Of a DNA stretch of 64,000 bases, positions 24,882 through 32,527 are shown piece by piece. The stretch covers positions 1 to 64,000 of the forward strand of contig JAUNNH010000011.1 in NCBI GenBank assembly GCA_030531505.1. The letters run 5' to 3'. How positions within the stretch are numbered: the stretch's first letter is position 1; each line of letters opens with the position of its first letter. Under the pieces are notes generated by a model. It did no database searches. It was not told the DNA's origin and worked only from the letters and a program-made list of their open reading frames with translations. A program made the position numbers and the translations under genes. Source of the DNA: Eubacteriales bacterium. GTDB lineage: Bacteria > Bacillota > Clostridia > Oscillospirales > Oscillospiraceae.

Positions 24882-25262
24882 TCAGAACAGCGTCCCGGGC
24901 GAGAGGTGCTCCATCCAGTCGAGCGTTTCGAGGTGGTAGCGCAGGCGGGCGTAAGCGGCATCCAGCGCTGACCGGTCCCGCTGCTGCAGCCGCTCCTGCA
25001 GATCATAGAAGGCGTCAGCGACGCCGTCGAGATCCGGGTGGCGCAGGAAGACGGCGGTAAAGCCGCGTGCGCTGCGCCAGAGAGACAGGGCGTTTTCCGC
25101 CGCCTTCTGCGCGAGGGGATAGTCACCCTGTCGTGCTGCGCGCTCGGAGCGATCGAGGTTCAGCCCGATCTGGCCGGTGAGAAAATCTGTACGCCCAATG
25201 CTCCATAGTGCGACGAGGATCAGCAGCAGGAGCAGCCCTGCTGCGCCGATTTCCCGTTTCAT
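24882..25262 (-). CDS. DUF4363 family membrane-anchored protein
   Basis: A 126-residue protein of unknown function: one N-terminal membrane span (about 6-23), then a helical, charged domain probably outside the membrane (LNLDRSERAARQGDYPLAQKAAENALSLW). The pairing of a DUF421 gene with a downstream DUF4363 gene is a recurrent clostridial arrangement, and here the two overlap by 4 bp (ATGA). Its stop lies 2 bp from that of nrdR, so the two genes converge without room for a terminator. Confidence 0.8.
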   Translation of the reverse strand: MKREIGAAGLLLLLILVALWSIGRTDFLTGQIGLNLDRSERAARQGDYPLAQKAAENALSLWRSARGFTAVFLRHPDLDGVADAFYDLQERLQQRDRSALDAAYARLRYHLETLDWMEHLSPGTLF

Positions 25263-25939
25263 GCGCTGGCCTCCTTCCGCGTGAGGTAGCTGTGGCGGCT
25301 CTCATCCACCGTCATCAGATAGATATCCTCTGCCTTTTCAACACCCTGCCTTTTCAGCTCCTCCCGGAGCCATGGGAGGTCGAGACCGAGATGCTCGAGA
25401 TTGGCCTTCAGCACGCGCCCGTCGCTCACCACGATATGCGGATAGCCCCCATCCTGCGTGGGGAGTTGCAGCTGTGCCGAAGTGACAGGCCGCTCTGCCG
25501 GAAAGAGGATCAGGTTGAGCTTCCCGTCTGTCTCAAGGATGGCGTATTCGATGCTCGCAATATCGGTGACGCCCTGGCTGCGCAGCTCCTGCAGGAGCTC
25601 GTCCGGTGTGAAACGGTTGCGCCGCATCTCTGTCTGGTTGATCGTACCTTTCACGATCAGCAGGCTGGGCTTTCCGAAAAAGAAGGAACGAAGGCGGATA
25701 AAGCGCATGCTTAGTCCGGCGATCAGCACCTCGCAGCAGAAGAGCACCGCGATCGGTACGAGCCCGTTGAGCAGCGGGATCCCCATGTCCTGTAGCGGGT
25801 GCGCGGCGAGATCGGCGATCAGCGCCGCCACCACGAATTCGGACAGTTCCATCTCGCCGAGCTGCCGTTTGCCCATCAGACGCATGGTAAGCAGCAGAGC
25901 GAAATAGACCGTAAGGGTCCTCGCGATTACAATAGCCAT
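25259..25939 (-). CDS. DUF421 family membrane protein (YetF-like)
   Basis: A 226-residue protein with three N-terminal membrane spans and the family motif RLMGKRQLGEMELSEFVVAALI, followed by the cytoplasmic DUF421 domain (SLLIVKGTINQTEMRRNRFTPDELLQELR and IEYAILETDGKLNLI). Function is unknown; Bacillus homologues are linked to spores and the envelope. Two ATGs lie two codons apart (25945 and 25939). The Shine-Dalgarno AAGGAG is eight bases from the second, which I prefer. It is translationally coupled to the DUF4363 gene. Confidence 0.85.
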   Translation of the reverse strand: MAIVIARTLTVYFALLLTMRLMGKRQLGEMELSEFVVAALIADLAAHPLQDMGIPLLNGLVPIAVLFCCEVLIAGLSMRFIRLRSFFFGKPSLLIVKGTINQTEMRRNRFTPDELLQELRSQGVTDIASIEYAILETDGKLNLILFPAERPVTSAQLQLPTQDGGYPHIVVSDGRVLKANLEHLGLDLPWLREELKRQGVEKAEDIYLMTVDESRHSYLTRKEASA

Positions 25940-26006
25940 GGGCATCTCTCCTTCACGGAATAGTATGTCCCGTAAAAAGTGCAATATAAGGGAAGGAAGC
26001 TTCGAC

Positions 26007-26705
26007 ATGAAAACGATAATTCTGGAAAAGGAAGTGTGCCTGCAGCAGGCTGCCGATCGAATCACAGCGCTTCTGGCGAAAAAGCCGGACGCTGTCCTGG
26101 CCTTTTCAACCGGGCGCACTATGGGAGACCTGTTCGCTGTGCTTGCCGCGCGCTGCGCGGAGGGCGCTCTCAGCCTGAAAGACGCGCGTATATTTGCCGT
26201 GACGGAGTTTGAGAATGTCGAGGAAGAGCAGAGCGCCCGCGGGCAGCTTTTGCGCGAGCTTGCCGGGAGGACGGATCTGCGGGAGGAAAACTGCCATTTT
26301 CTCTCTGTGGAGACGGCGGAGGATTACGACGCGCAGATCGCCCGTTGCGGCGGACTGGATATGGCCGTGCTCGGCCTCGGTGTGAACGCGCATGTTGGCT
26401 ATAACGAGCCGGCTGTGCCCTTTGATTCGCTGACCCACCGCCAGAAGCTCACGGACAAGACCCGCGCCCAGCTTGCGTCGAGTTTTTCTTCGGCGGAGGC
26501 GGCACCGGCCTATGCCTGGACCATGGGGATCAAGACCCTGGTCGCTGCGCGGCAGATCCTGGTCCTCGCTTTCGGGGAGGAGAAGGCCTGGGCGGTGTTC
26601 CAGATGCTTTACGCGCGCGACGACAGCGTGATCCCTGCGGCCTTCCTTCAGCTGCCGCCGGAGGTCATGGTGTTTGTCGATCCCGCCGCGGCTGCAAAAC
26701 TGTAA
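26007..26705 (+). CDS. Glucosamine-6-phosphate deaminase-like protein with altered active site
   Basis: A 232-residue NagB/6-phosphogluconolactonase-fold protein. The fold markers are visible (phosphate loop AFSTGRTMGDL, then LGLGVNAHVGYNEPA). Compared with E. coli NagB, the catalytic base Asp72 position reads Thr66 (VTEF instead of MDEY) and Asp141 reads Asn127, while His (H129) and Glu (E134) of the triad remain. It may therefore be inactive, regulatory, or act on another substrate. It stands 67 bp upstream of glmM, in an amino-sugar context. Start at 26007 follows GGAAGGAAG; the upstream extension is rejected. Confidence 0.75.
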   Translation: MKTIILEKEVCLQQAADRITALLAKKPDAVLAFSTGRTMGDLFAVLAARCAEGALSLKDARIFAVTEFENVEEEQSARGQLLRELAGRTDLREENCHFLSVETAEDYDAQIARCGGLDMAVLGLGVNAHVGYNEPAVPFDSLTHRQKLTDKTRAQLASSFSSAEAAPAYAWTMGIKTLVAARQILVLAFGEEKAWAVFQMLYARDDSVIPAAFLQLPPEVMVFVDPAAAAKL

Positions 26706-26711
26706 GTCTGT

Positions 26712-26747
26712 AAAAACCGGAGGTAGAAGAATGTACCGCCGGTTTTT
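26712..26747 (+). terminator. Rho-independent terminator after the NagB-like gene
   Basis: AAAAACCGG...CCGGTTTTT stem extended by GGTA/TACC, ending in a T-run. It separates this gene from glmM, whose start is 26 bp further on. Confidence 0.8.
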
Positions 26748-26772
26748 ATCATAGCAAAAGGAGGTATACAGA

Positions 26773-28122
26773 ATGGGAAAGTATTTCGGGACGGACGGCT
26801 TTCGCGGTGAGGCTAACCATGAGCTCACCGTTGACCATGCCTTCAAGATCGGCCGCTTCCTCGGCTGGTACTATGGGCAGGGACACAAAGCCAAGGTCGT
26901 GATCGGCAAGGATACGCGCCGTTCCAGCTACATGTTTGAAAACGCACTCTGCGCAGGCCTGACCGCTTCGGGCGCGGATGCCTATCTGCTGCATGTGACG
27001 AGCACGCCGAGCGTGAGCTTTATCGCCCGGGCGGACGATTTTGACTGCGGCATCATGATTTCCGCCAGCCACAATCCCTATTACGACAACGGGATCAAGC
27101 TCCTCAACGCCGACGGGGAAAAGATGGAGGAGAGCGTGCTGGATGAGATCGAGGCCTATCTTGACAGCGACCGCATCCTGCCCCTGGCCGAGCGGGCCGA
27201 TATCGGCTGCACGGTGGATTACGCAGCCGGACGCAACCGCTATATCGGCTATCTGATCTCCCTGGCCACCCGCTCCTACAAGGGCTTCCGCGTGGGTCTG
27301 GACTGCGCCAACGGTTCGACCTGGATGATGGCCAAGAGCGTCTTTGACGCGCTGGGCGCCGACACGCATGTGATCGCCAATCGCCCGGACGGCCTGAACA
27401 TCAATGTCGACTGCGGCTCCACCCATATCGAGCAGCTGCAGAAGCTGGTCGTGGATGAGCACCTCGACGTGGGCTTTGCCTTTGACGGCGACGCGGACCG
27501 CTGCCTCGCGGTGGACGAGAAGGGAAACGTTGTCAACGGCGACCACATCCTCTATGTCTGCGCCAAGTATATGCAGGACCGCGGCACCTTCGGCAACTCC
27601 AAGGTTGTCACGACCATCATGTCCAACATGGGCCTCTACAAAGCGCTCGACGCGCTGGGTATCGGCTATGAGAAGACCGCCGTGGGCGACAAGTATGTCG
27701 CGGAGAATATGCGCGAGCACGGCCATCTGATCGGCGGTGAGCAGTCCGGCCACATCATTTTCGGACGCCTTGCCAATACTGGCGACGGCATCCTGACTGC
27801 CATCAAGGTCATGGAGGCTATCACCGAGACGAAAATGACCCTGGGTGAGCTGGCCGCTCCGATGGTCATGTACCCCCAGAAGCTCAAGAACGTCGTCGTG
27901 ACCGACAAGGACGAGACCCTCGCCTGCGAGGAGGTCAAGGCCGCAGTCCGCGCCGTGGAGGAAGAGCTCGGCAGCGAGGGGCGCGTCGTGCTCCGCAAGA
28001 GCGGGACCGAGCCGCTGCTGCGCGTGATGGTGGAGGCCACGAGCCAGGAGCTGTGCGAGGAGAAGGTAGATCAGATCATCGACGCCATGCGTGTGGCGGG
28101 AAAGCTTATCAAGGTGAAGTGA
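26773..28122 (+). CDS. glmM: Phosphoglucosamine mutase
   Basis: Converts glucosamine-6-phosphate to glucosamine-1-phosphate for UDP-GlcNAc and peptidoglycan. The 449 residues have the phosphorylated serine in ISASHNP (S99), the magnesium loop FDGDADRC, the sugar-binding GGEQSGH and the phosphate-binding RKSGTEPLLRVM near the C-terminus. The Shine-Dalgarno AAAGGAGG precedes the start by 8 bp. The acyltransferase-like gene follows after 1 bp. Full length and ordinary. Confidence 0.96.
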   Translation: MGKYFGTDGFRGEANHELTVDHAFKIGRFLGWYYGQGHKAKVVIGKDTRRSSYMFENALCAGLTASGADAYLLHVTSTPSVSFIARADDFDCGIMISASHNPYYDNGIKLLNADGEKMEESVLDEIEAYLDSDRILPLAERADIGCTVDYAAGRNRYIGYLISLATRSYKGFRVGLDCANGSTWMMAKSVFDALGADTHVIANRPDGLNINVDCGSTHIEQLQKLVVDEHLDVGFAFDGDADRCLAVDEKGNVVNGDHILYVCAKYMQDRGTFGNSKVVTTIMSNMGLYKALDALGIGYEKTAVGDKYVAENMREHGHLIGGEQSGHIIFGRLANTGDGILTAIKVMEAITETKMTLGELAAPMVMYPQKLKNVVVTDKDETLACEEVKAAVRAVEEELGSEGRVVLRKSGTEPLLRVMVEATSQELCEEKVDQIIDAMRVAGKLIKVK

Positions 28123-28123
28123 T

Positions 28124-28783
28124 ATGGTAGAGATCAAGGAACTGCTGGACCTCAGCAAGACCATCGCGGCGGAGCTCTTCGAGGGCAAGACCTACCCCTG
28201 GGAGGTCCTGGATGAGATCAAACCTTTTATTCTGAAGCTCGGCGAGACGCTCAGCCCGGAGGAGTTCGATCACCCGGAGGAGGGCGTCTGGATCGCAAAG
28301 GACGCGAAGGTCTTCCCCTCGGCCTATATCGGTGCTCCCTGCATCATCGACCACGGAGCCGAGGTGCGGCACTGCGCCTTCATCCGCGGCAGCGCCATCG
28401 TCGGCAAGAACGCCGTCGTCGGCAACTCCTGCGAGCTTAAGAACGTGGTGCTCTTCGACAACGTGCAGACCCCGCACTACAACTATGTGGGCGACTCCGT
28501 GCTTGGTTTCAAGGCGCACATGGGTGCCGGCTCCATCACCTCGAACGTGAAGAGCGACAAGACCCTCGTCGTCGTCAAGGAGCCGGGCGAGCCGCATGAG
28601 ACCGGACGCAAAAAGTTCGGCGCGGTCCTCGGGGATAATGTCGAGGTCGGCTGCAACAGCGTGCTCAATCCCGGTACGGTCGTCGGTCGCCGCTCGAACA
28701 TCTATCCCACTTCCTGCGTGCGCGGCGTCATCCCGCCGGACAGCATCTACAAGGATAAGAACGATATTGTAAAGAAAGCATAA
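28124..28783 (+). CDS. Left-handed beta-helix (hexapeptide) acyltransferase, GlmU C-terminal-like
   Basis: A 219-residue protein with an N-terminal helical part (1-60) and hexapeptide repeats forming a left-handed beta-helix (about 65-200: AKVFPSAYIGAPCIIDHGAEV, AIVGKNAVVGNSCELKN, DNVEVGCNSVLNPGTVVG). It resembles the acetyltransferase half of GlmU without the pyrophosphorylase half. Coupled directly to glmM (1 bp gap), it may acetylate glucosamine-1-phosphate, but UDP-sugar or other acyl acceptors are possible. The segment ITSNVKSDKT where a GlmU would have its catalytic region differs, so the activity is unproven. Confidence 0.8.
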   Translation: MVEIKELLDLSKTIAAELFEGKTYPWEVLDEIKPFILKLGETLSPEEFDHPEEGVWIAKDAKVFPSAYIGAPCIIDHGAEVRHCAFIRGSAIVGKNAVVGNSCELKNVVLFDNVQTPHYNYVGDSVLGFKAHMGAGSITSNVKSDKTLVVVKEPGEPHETGRKKFGAVLGDNVEVGCNSVLNPGTVVGRRSNIYPTSCVRGVIPPDSIYKDKNDIVKKA

Positions 28784-28786
28784 TGA

Positions 28787-28823
28787 AAAGGAGCTGTGAA
28801 GAAAGCTTCACAGCTCCTTTCTT
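28787..28823 (+). terminator. Rho-independent terminator after the glmM pair
   Basis: AAAGGAGCTGTGAA/TTCACAGCTCCTTT stem with a short loop, followed by a T-rich stretch. Confidence 0.85.
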
Positions 28824-28844
28824 TCCCGAAAACGGGCGTCGGAC

Positions 28845-28873
28845 TTGAAAAATGCGCAGTCCGGTGCTATACT
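28845..28873 (+). promoter_or_regulatory. Consensus promoter of the gdx leader
   Basis: TTGAAA (28845-28850), 17 bp, TATACT (28868-28873). Transcription would start near 28880, giving a leader of about 105 nt before the gdx start codon. Confidence 0.8.
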
Positions 28874-28894
28874 GTATCCAGTTTCATAAAGGCG

Positions 28895-28973
28895 CCCGCT
28901 GCCACCGGGTAGCGGGGAGAACGTCGTATCTTTATCGTAAGGTCGTGGCAGATAAAGATATGGCTATTTTTTT
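28895..28973 (+). ncRNA. Candidate guanidine riboswitch (class IV/mepA-like) with kissing loops
   Basis: Hairpin 1: CCCGCT (28895-28900) with AGCGGG (28911-28916). Hairpin 2: ten perfect pairs, 28927-28936 with 28951-28960. TGCCAC at the end of the first 5' arm and loop (28900-28905) is perfectly complementary to GTGGCA in the second loop (28945-28950), so the loops can kiss. A T-run (28967-28973) follows. It sits between a consensus promoter and a guanidinium exporter gene, which is why I call it a guanidine sensor. Class assignment rests on my memory of the mepA motif, not on a model search. Confidence 0.65.
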
Positions 28974-28985
28974 GGTGGTTTCAAT

Positions 28986-29306
28986 ATGAAGTGGATCTTG
29001 TTGGCCCTGGCGGGCCTGCTGGAAGTGACATGGGCCTGCGCCATGAAGTATTCCGAAGGCTTTACCCAGCTCTTCCCGAGCATCATCACTGCTGTCGGCT
29101 ACATCGCGAGTGCAGTGTTCCTGGCGCTTGCGCTCAAGGAGCTCCCCCTGGGAACGGCTTACGCGATGTGGACCGGCTTCGGGATCGTGGGGACTACGCT
29201 CCTGGGGATGCTGCTTTTCCATGAAAATCTGAGCCTGCCGCAGGTGATCTGCGTTCTCCTCATCGTCGGCGGGATCATCGGGCTGAAGCTCCTCTCCGCC
29301 GAATAA
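28986..29306 (+). CDS. gdx: Guanidinium exporter, SMR family (Gdx/SugE)
   Basis: A 106-residue four-span small multidrug resistance protein that functions as an antiparallel dimer and exchanges guanidinium for protons. The essential Glu13 and the following VTWA, the loop KYSEGFT, the GTAYAMWTGFGIVGT segment and the C-terminal LIVGGIIGLKLL all fit the Gdx subtype rather than EmrE-type drug exporters. The candidate guanidine riboswitch upstream supports the subtype. Its stop is 26 bp from the convergent ATPase gene. Confidence 0.9.
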   Translation: MKWILLALAGLLEVTWACAMKYSEGFTQLFPSIITAVGYIASAVFLALALKELPLGTAYAMWTGFGIVGTTLLGMLLFHENLSLPQVICVLLIVGGIIGLKLLSAE

Positions 29307-29332
29307 GCCTTTTTGAGCTGCCCTGACCGGGC

Positions 29333-30217
29333 TTATCCGAACAGTGTGCGCAGCGCCGCCTCCGTGTAGTCCGTGAGCGCGGTAAAATCCATATAGGGGC
29401 GTACGAGCGCCTCCATCTCGTCGTGCAGCGCCTTGGCGGCACGCAGTTTATCGAGCGCCGGCGCCAACCCCTGGTAAGCTACGGCGGCCGCATAGCCGCG
29501 ATCGGCCCAAGGCAGCAGGACCAGCTCCAATTCGCCCGGATCGAGCGGAGACGGACAGCGCAGCGCCGGGAGTCCCCGTCGCGTCAACTCATCGGACAGC
29601 TGCCGCAGTGCAGCGGGAGAGACCGGCTCGATAAGTTTACATAATTTTTTTACTTCGCTCCATAGGAAGATTTCCCCTTCACAGCTGAGCGCATGAAGGA
29701 ACCGCTGCGCGGGGATGACCGGCTGTACGCGGGCTGTGGGTAGTTCCGGAAACGCGTCCGGATGCGGGGCATCGGTCTCCACACGCTGAACCTGGGCGAG
29801 CGCCCGGTAGACGTCCGCATACAGCCGCTTGTAGCGGCCTGTCAGCTCGGACAGCTTCGCGCGGTCGATCTCGCGAAACGGCGTACGGCAAAACACACCT
29901 AAGTTTACATAATCAGAATCGACACCGAATATGTGCGGCTCCGCGGCATGGGGCGCCGTACCGTCCACCCAGGCGAGATGCAGCGCCGGGATATATACAC
30001 CGTCGAGGGAACCCGGATCGCCGGAACAGAGCACATAGTGCACATCCAACCCGCGCTCCTCCGCGGCGAGGCCGATGCGGCGCATGAAGCCGGATTTTCC
30101 GGTGCCCGGTCCTCCCTTGATGATATGCAGGAACGCGGCCTCCACACCCGGGAAGAAGCGGTAGAGCGAGGCAAAGCCCTCCCTGGAGTTTGCCCCAAGA
30201 AAATAGGTCTGGGTCAT
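29333..30217 (-). CDS. PRK06851-like P-loop protein, function unknown
   Basis: A 294-residue P-loop ATPase-like protein. Walker A is KGGPGTGKSGFMRR (about 34-47), followed by the family-typical SGDPGSLDGVYIPAL and AWVDGTAPHAAEP. Related clostridial proteins are longer (about 350-370), so this one may be a short form. Function is unknown. The coding sequence contains two copies of the AT-rich 14-mer TAAGTTTACATAAT (plus-strand 29632 and 29900), unlike the surrounding GC-rich codon use. It converges with gdx and diverges from the HAD gene. Confidence 0.7.
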   Translation of the reverse strand: MTQTYFLGANSREGFASLYRFFPGVEAAFLHIIKGGPGTGKSGFMRRIGLAAEERGLDVHYVLCSGDPGSLDGVYIPALHLAWVDGTAPHAAEPHIFGVDSDYVNLGVFCRTPFREIDRAKLSELTGRYKRLYADVYRALAQVQRVETDAPHPDAFPELPTARVQPVIPAQRFLHALSCEGEIFLWSEVKKLCKLIEPVSPAALRQLSDELTRRGLPALRCPSPLDPGELELVLLPWADRGYAAAVAYQGLAPALDKLRAAKALHDEMEALVRPYMDFTALTDYTEAALRTLFG

Positions 30218-30258
30218 AAGTCACCTCCCGTCAACATGCTATGACCTTTCACGCGGCA

Positions 30259-30287
30259 TTGACAGCGCTTTTCTCCTCCGCTATAAT
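30259..30287 (+). promoter_or_regulatory. Consensus promoter of the HAD phosphatase
   Basis: TTGACA (30259-30264), 17 bp, TATAAT (30282-30287); the start codon follows 23 bp later, so the leader is very short. Confidence 0.85.
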
Positions 30288-30310
30288 CCTTCCCAAAGGA
30301 GAGAGAAGCT

Positions 30311-30955
30311 ATGTATCCGGTTGTTTTATTCGATTTTGACGGCACGGTCTATGACACCGTAGAGGGGATTACAAAGTGCGTGCAGTATGCGCTGCAAAAG
30401 CATGGCGTCGACGCAGAACTCGAGGAGCTGCGCTGCTTTGCCGGTCCGCCGCTCGTCGACATGTTTAGGGAGCGCTACGGCTTTGATCGCGGCGAGGCGG
30501 AGCAGCTGGTCCGTGATTTCCGTGAGCGCTATGTCCCGATCGGCGTGCATGAGAGCCGCCCCTTCCCGGAGATCCGAGGCATGCTGGAAGCGCTTCGCGC
30601 CGCGGGGCGGAGGATCGGTATCGCGACTTCGAAGCCGCAGCAGCTCGCCGAACAGCTCCTTCAGAAGGAGGGGCTGCGCGGGGCCTTTGACGCCGTGTGC
30701 GGCAGTCTCGAAGGTGGGAACAACGACGCCAAGTGGCAGGTCATCGAGCGCTGTTTATCGGAACTGGGCACCCGTCCGGAGGAAGCGGTGCTCATCGGCG
30801 ATACGAAGTATGACGTCCTAGGTGCGCACCGTGTCGGCGTCGCCTGTATCGGCGTGCGCTGGGGGTATGCCGCGCCCGGGGAACTCGAAGAGGCCGGCGC
30901 GGATGCGATCGTTTCCGACTGCCGGGCGCTCCTGACGCTGCTTTTGGAACAATAA
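30311..30955 (+). CDS. HAD-IA phosphatase, phosphoglycolate-phosphatase-like
   Basis: A 214-residue HAD hydrolase with motif I LFDFDGTVYDT (nucleophile Asp9 and acid/base Asp11), motif II IATSKP, motif III with Lys at DAKWQVIE, and motif IV VLIGDTKYDVLGA. This matches the Gph/PpaX group acting on phosphoglycolate or pyrophosphate-like small substrates, but HAD specificity cannot be read from these motifs. It has its own promoter and stands alone between divergent and convergent genes. Confidence 0.88.
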   Translation: MYPVVLFDFDGTVYDTVEGITKCVQYALQKHGVDAELEELRCFAGPPLVDMFRERYGFDRGEAEQLVRDFRERYVPIGVHESRPFPEIRGMLEALRAAGRRIGIATSKPQQLAEQLLQKEGLRGAFDAVCGSLEGGNNDAKWQVIERCLSELGTRPEEAVLIGDTKYDVLGAHRVGVACIGVRWGYAAPGELEEAGADAIVSDCRALLTLLLEQ

Positions 30956-30960
30956 AAAAC

Positions 30961-30992
30961 CTGAGGCTCCCGCTTAACGGCGGGAGCCTCAG
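30961..30992 (-). terminator. Terminator overlapping the stop codon of the SLOG gene
   Basis: A 13-bp perfect stem (30961-30973 with 30980-30992), 6-nt loop, followed on the minus strand by GTTTTTTATT. It covers the stop codon of the SLOG-family gene and may also stop the HAD transcript. Confidence 0.8.
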
Positions 30993-31495
30993 TCGTCGAT
31001 ATCCAGTTGTATCGTCCGGATGCCCTGCTCCATCGCGTAAAGCAGCGTGTTCATGGAGCCTCCGGGACGACCGTTGTGACAGGCCAGAAGCAGGGAGGAA
31101 CGGTCCACCATGTAGCGGTTGCGGCGCTGCATGCAATCCGGCGTATAGGCGATCTGAAGGACCGTTACCCGGTCACAGCGGTCGAGCAGCCGGTTATAGC
31201 GCTGACGTTGCTCAAGACTCCAGCGGTCGGGCTGCGTGCCGCAGGGGATCGCCGCCTCGAGTTGGATGCCCGGGTAGTCATGCTTCAGGTTCAGAACGGC
31301 CTCGGCAAAATACATGTCGCAGCCGACGGCCATACCGCATATAAAATGCCGCCAGCCCTCGTGGATCAAGCCTTCGAGGCTGCAGCGCAGCTCAAATTTC
31401 AGCCGTGTGCAGCGGGGATCCTCTTCATTGGCACCCCAGGGCAGGTGCTGAGGCCGGGGGCCGGTAAAGCAGCAGGTCTGTTCGCGTTCGTCCAT
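30989..31495 (-). CDS. SLOG/DUF1273 family protein (YpsA-like)
   Basis: A 168-residue Rossmann-type protein beginning MDEREQTCCFTGPRPQHLPWG, the typical entry of DUF1273/YpsA proteins, and containing FICGMAVGCDMYFAEAVLNLK and VDRSSLLLACHNGRPGGSMNTLLYA, the nucleotide-binding segments of the SLOG fold. Ligand and role are unknown; Bacillus YpsA is linked to oxidative stress and cell division. Start at 31495 is preceded by AAGGAG; the 19-codon upstream extension is unlikely. Confidence 0.85.
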   Translation of the reverse strand: MDEREQTCCFTGPRPQHLPWGANEEDPRCTRLKFELRCSLEGLIHEGWRHFICGMAVGCDMYFAEAVLNLKHDYPGIQLEAAIPCGTQPDRWSLEQRQRYNRLLDRCDRVTVLQIAYTPDCMQRRNRYMVDRSSLLLACHNGRPGGSMNTLLYAMEQGIRTIQLDIDD

Positions 31496-31545
31496 GCGGT
31501 TCTCCTTGTCAATAGCTGCTCCTATCATAATCTTAAATGGGGGGC

Positions 31546-31574
31546 TTGTCAAAGCCTATCTGTGGTGCTATACT
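31546..31574 (+). promoter_or_regulatory. Consensus promoter of the FMN riboswitch/ribU unit
   Basis: TTGTCA (31546-31551), 17 bp, TATACT (31569-31574), ending just before the riboswitch. Confidence 0.85.
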
Positions 31575-31580
31575 CAAATC

Positions 31581-31713
31581 ATCTTCAGGGCAGGGTGAAA
31601 TTCCCGACCGGCGGTGAGAGTGTAAATGCTCAAGTCCGCGAGCTGCGATCTTCGGATCAAGGCTGACCCGGTGTGATTCCGGGACCGACAGTACAGTCTG
31701 GATGGAAGAAGAT
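31581..31713 (+). ncRNA. FMN riboswitch (RFN element)
   Basis: All classic RFN blocks are present in order: AGGGTGAAATTCCC, GACCGGCGGT, AAGTCCGCGAGC, TGACCCGGTG, ATTCCGGGACCGACAGT, AGTCTGGATG and the closing AGAAGAT pairing back to ATCTTC at the 5' end. It controls ribU directly downstream; with FMN bound, riboflavin uptake should be shut off. Confidence 0.97.
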
Positions 31714-31749
31714 GGGTCAATCGTATAGTACCTGTCCTGTCCTGTTATG

Positions 31750-31786
31750 CCTGAAGATCAACGGATCTTCGGGCAAATTCTTTTTT
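31750..31786 (+). terminator. Likely expression-platform terminator of the FMN riboswitch
   Basis: Stem 31750-31759 with 31764-31773 (core GAAGATC/GATCTTC), then TTCTTTTTT. The T-run begins a few bases after the stem, so termination may be weak. The 5' arm can compete for the ATCTTC strand that also closes the riboswitch. Confidence 0.55.
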
Positions 31787-31798
31787 GGGGGTAAAACC

Positions 31799-32527
31799 AT
31801 GGAAAACCTGAAATTCATCCTCGTCTGCCTCGCGATCTTCGCAGGACTGGTGCTGCTCGCCGTGCTGTTTGAACGGCGGCTGGTCAAGGACCGCAAGCGC
31901 CTTTCCGACACACACTACATTACCTACACCGCGATCTTTGCCACCATGGCCGGTGTGCTCATGCTGGTGGAGATACCCCTCTTCTTTGCGCCGAGCTTTT
32001 ACAAGATCGACCTCAGCGAGCTGCCGATCCTGATCTGCACCTTCTATCTCGGGCCTGTAGCCGGCGTTGTGGCGGAGCTCCTCAAAGTCTGCATCAAGCT
32101 GCTGCTCAAGGGCACCTCCACCGCGTTCGTCGGCGACTTTGCCAACTTCGCCGTGGGATGCTCCTTTGTGCTTCCGGCGAGCATCGTCTATCACGCACGG
32201 CCCAGCCGCCGCAGCGCCTTGATCGGCCTCGGCGTGGGGACACTCTGCATGACCGTGTTCGGCAGCGCCTTCAACGCGATCTATCTGCTGCCCAAATTCG
32301 CGCAGCTCTTCGGTATGCCGCTGGAGGTCATCGTCGGCATGGGTACGAAGATCAACAGCCGCATCACCAGCGTCTCCACGCTCGTGTTCTACGCGGTCGT
32401 GCCTTTCAACCTTCTCAAGGGCGCCGTGGTGTCGTTCCTTACGATGCTCCTTTATAAGCGCATTTCGCCGATCCTCCACAAGGGCGACGATCGCCGGAAG
32501 GCGCGCCATGCGGCAGAACACGCCTGA
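31799..32527 (+). CDS. ribU: Riboflavin ECF transporter S component
   Basis: Membrane riboflavin-binding subunit that uses a shared ECF energising module (not in the window). The 242 residues have about six membrane spans and S-component wording (ITYTAIFATMAGVLMLVEIPLFF, KIDLSELPILICTFYLGPVAG, GTSTAFVGDFANFAVGCSFVLPA). Control by the FMN riboswitch settles the substrate. The 3' end overlaps the convergent flippase gene by 89 bp. The coding start follows GGGGGTAAAACC, a slightly weak ribosome-binding site. Confidence 0.93.
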   Translation: MENLKFILVCLAIFAGLVLLAVLFERRLVKDRKRLSDTHYITYTAIFATMAGVLMLVEIPLFFAPSFYKIDLSELPILICTFYLGPVAGVVAELLKVCIKLLLKGTSTAFVGDFANFAVGCSFVLPASIVYHARPSRRSALIGLGVGTLCMTVFGSAFNAIYLLPKFAQLFGMPLEVIVGMGTKINSRITSVSTLVFYAVVPFNLLKGAVVSFLTMLLYKRISPILHKGDDRRKARHAAEHA

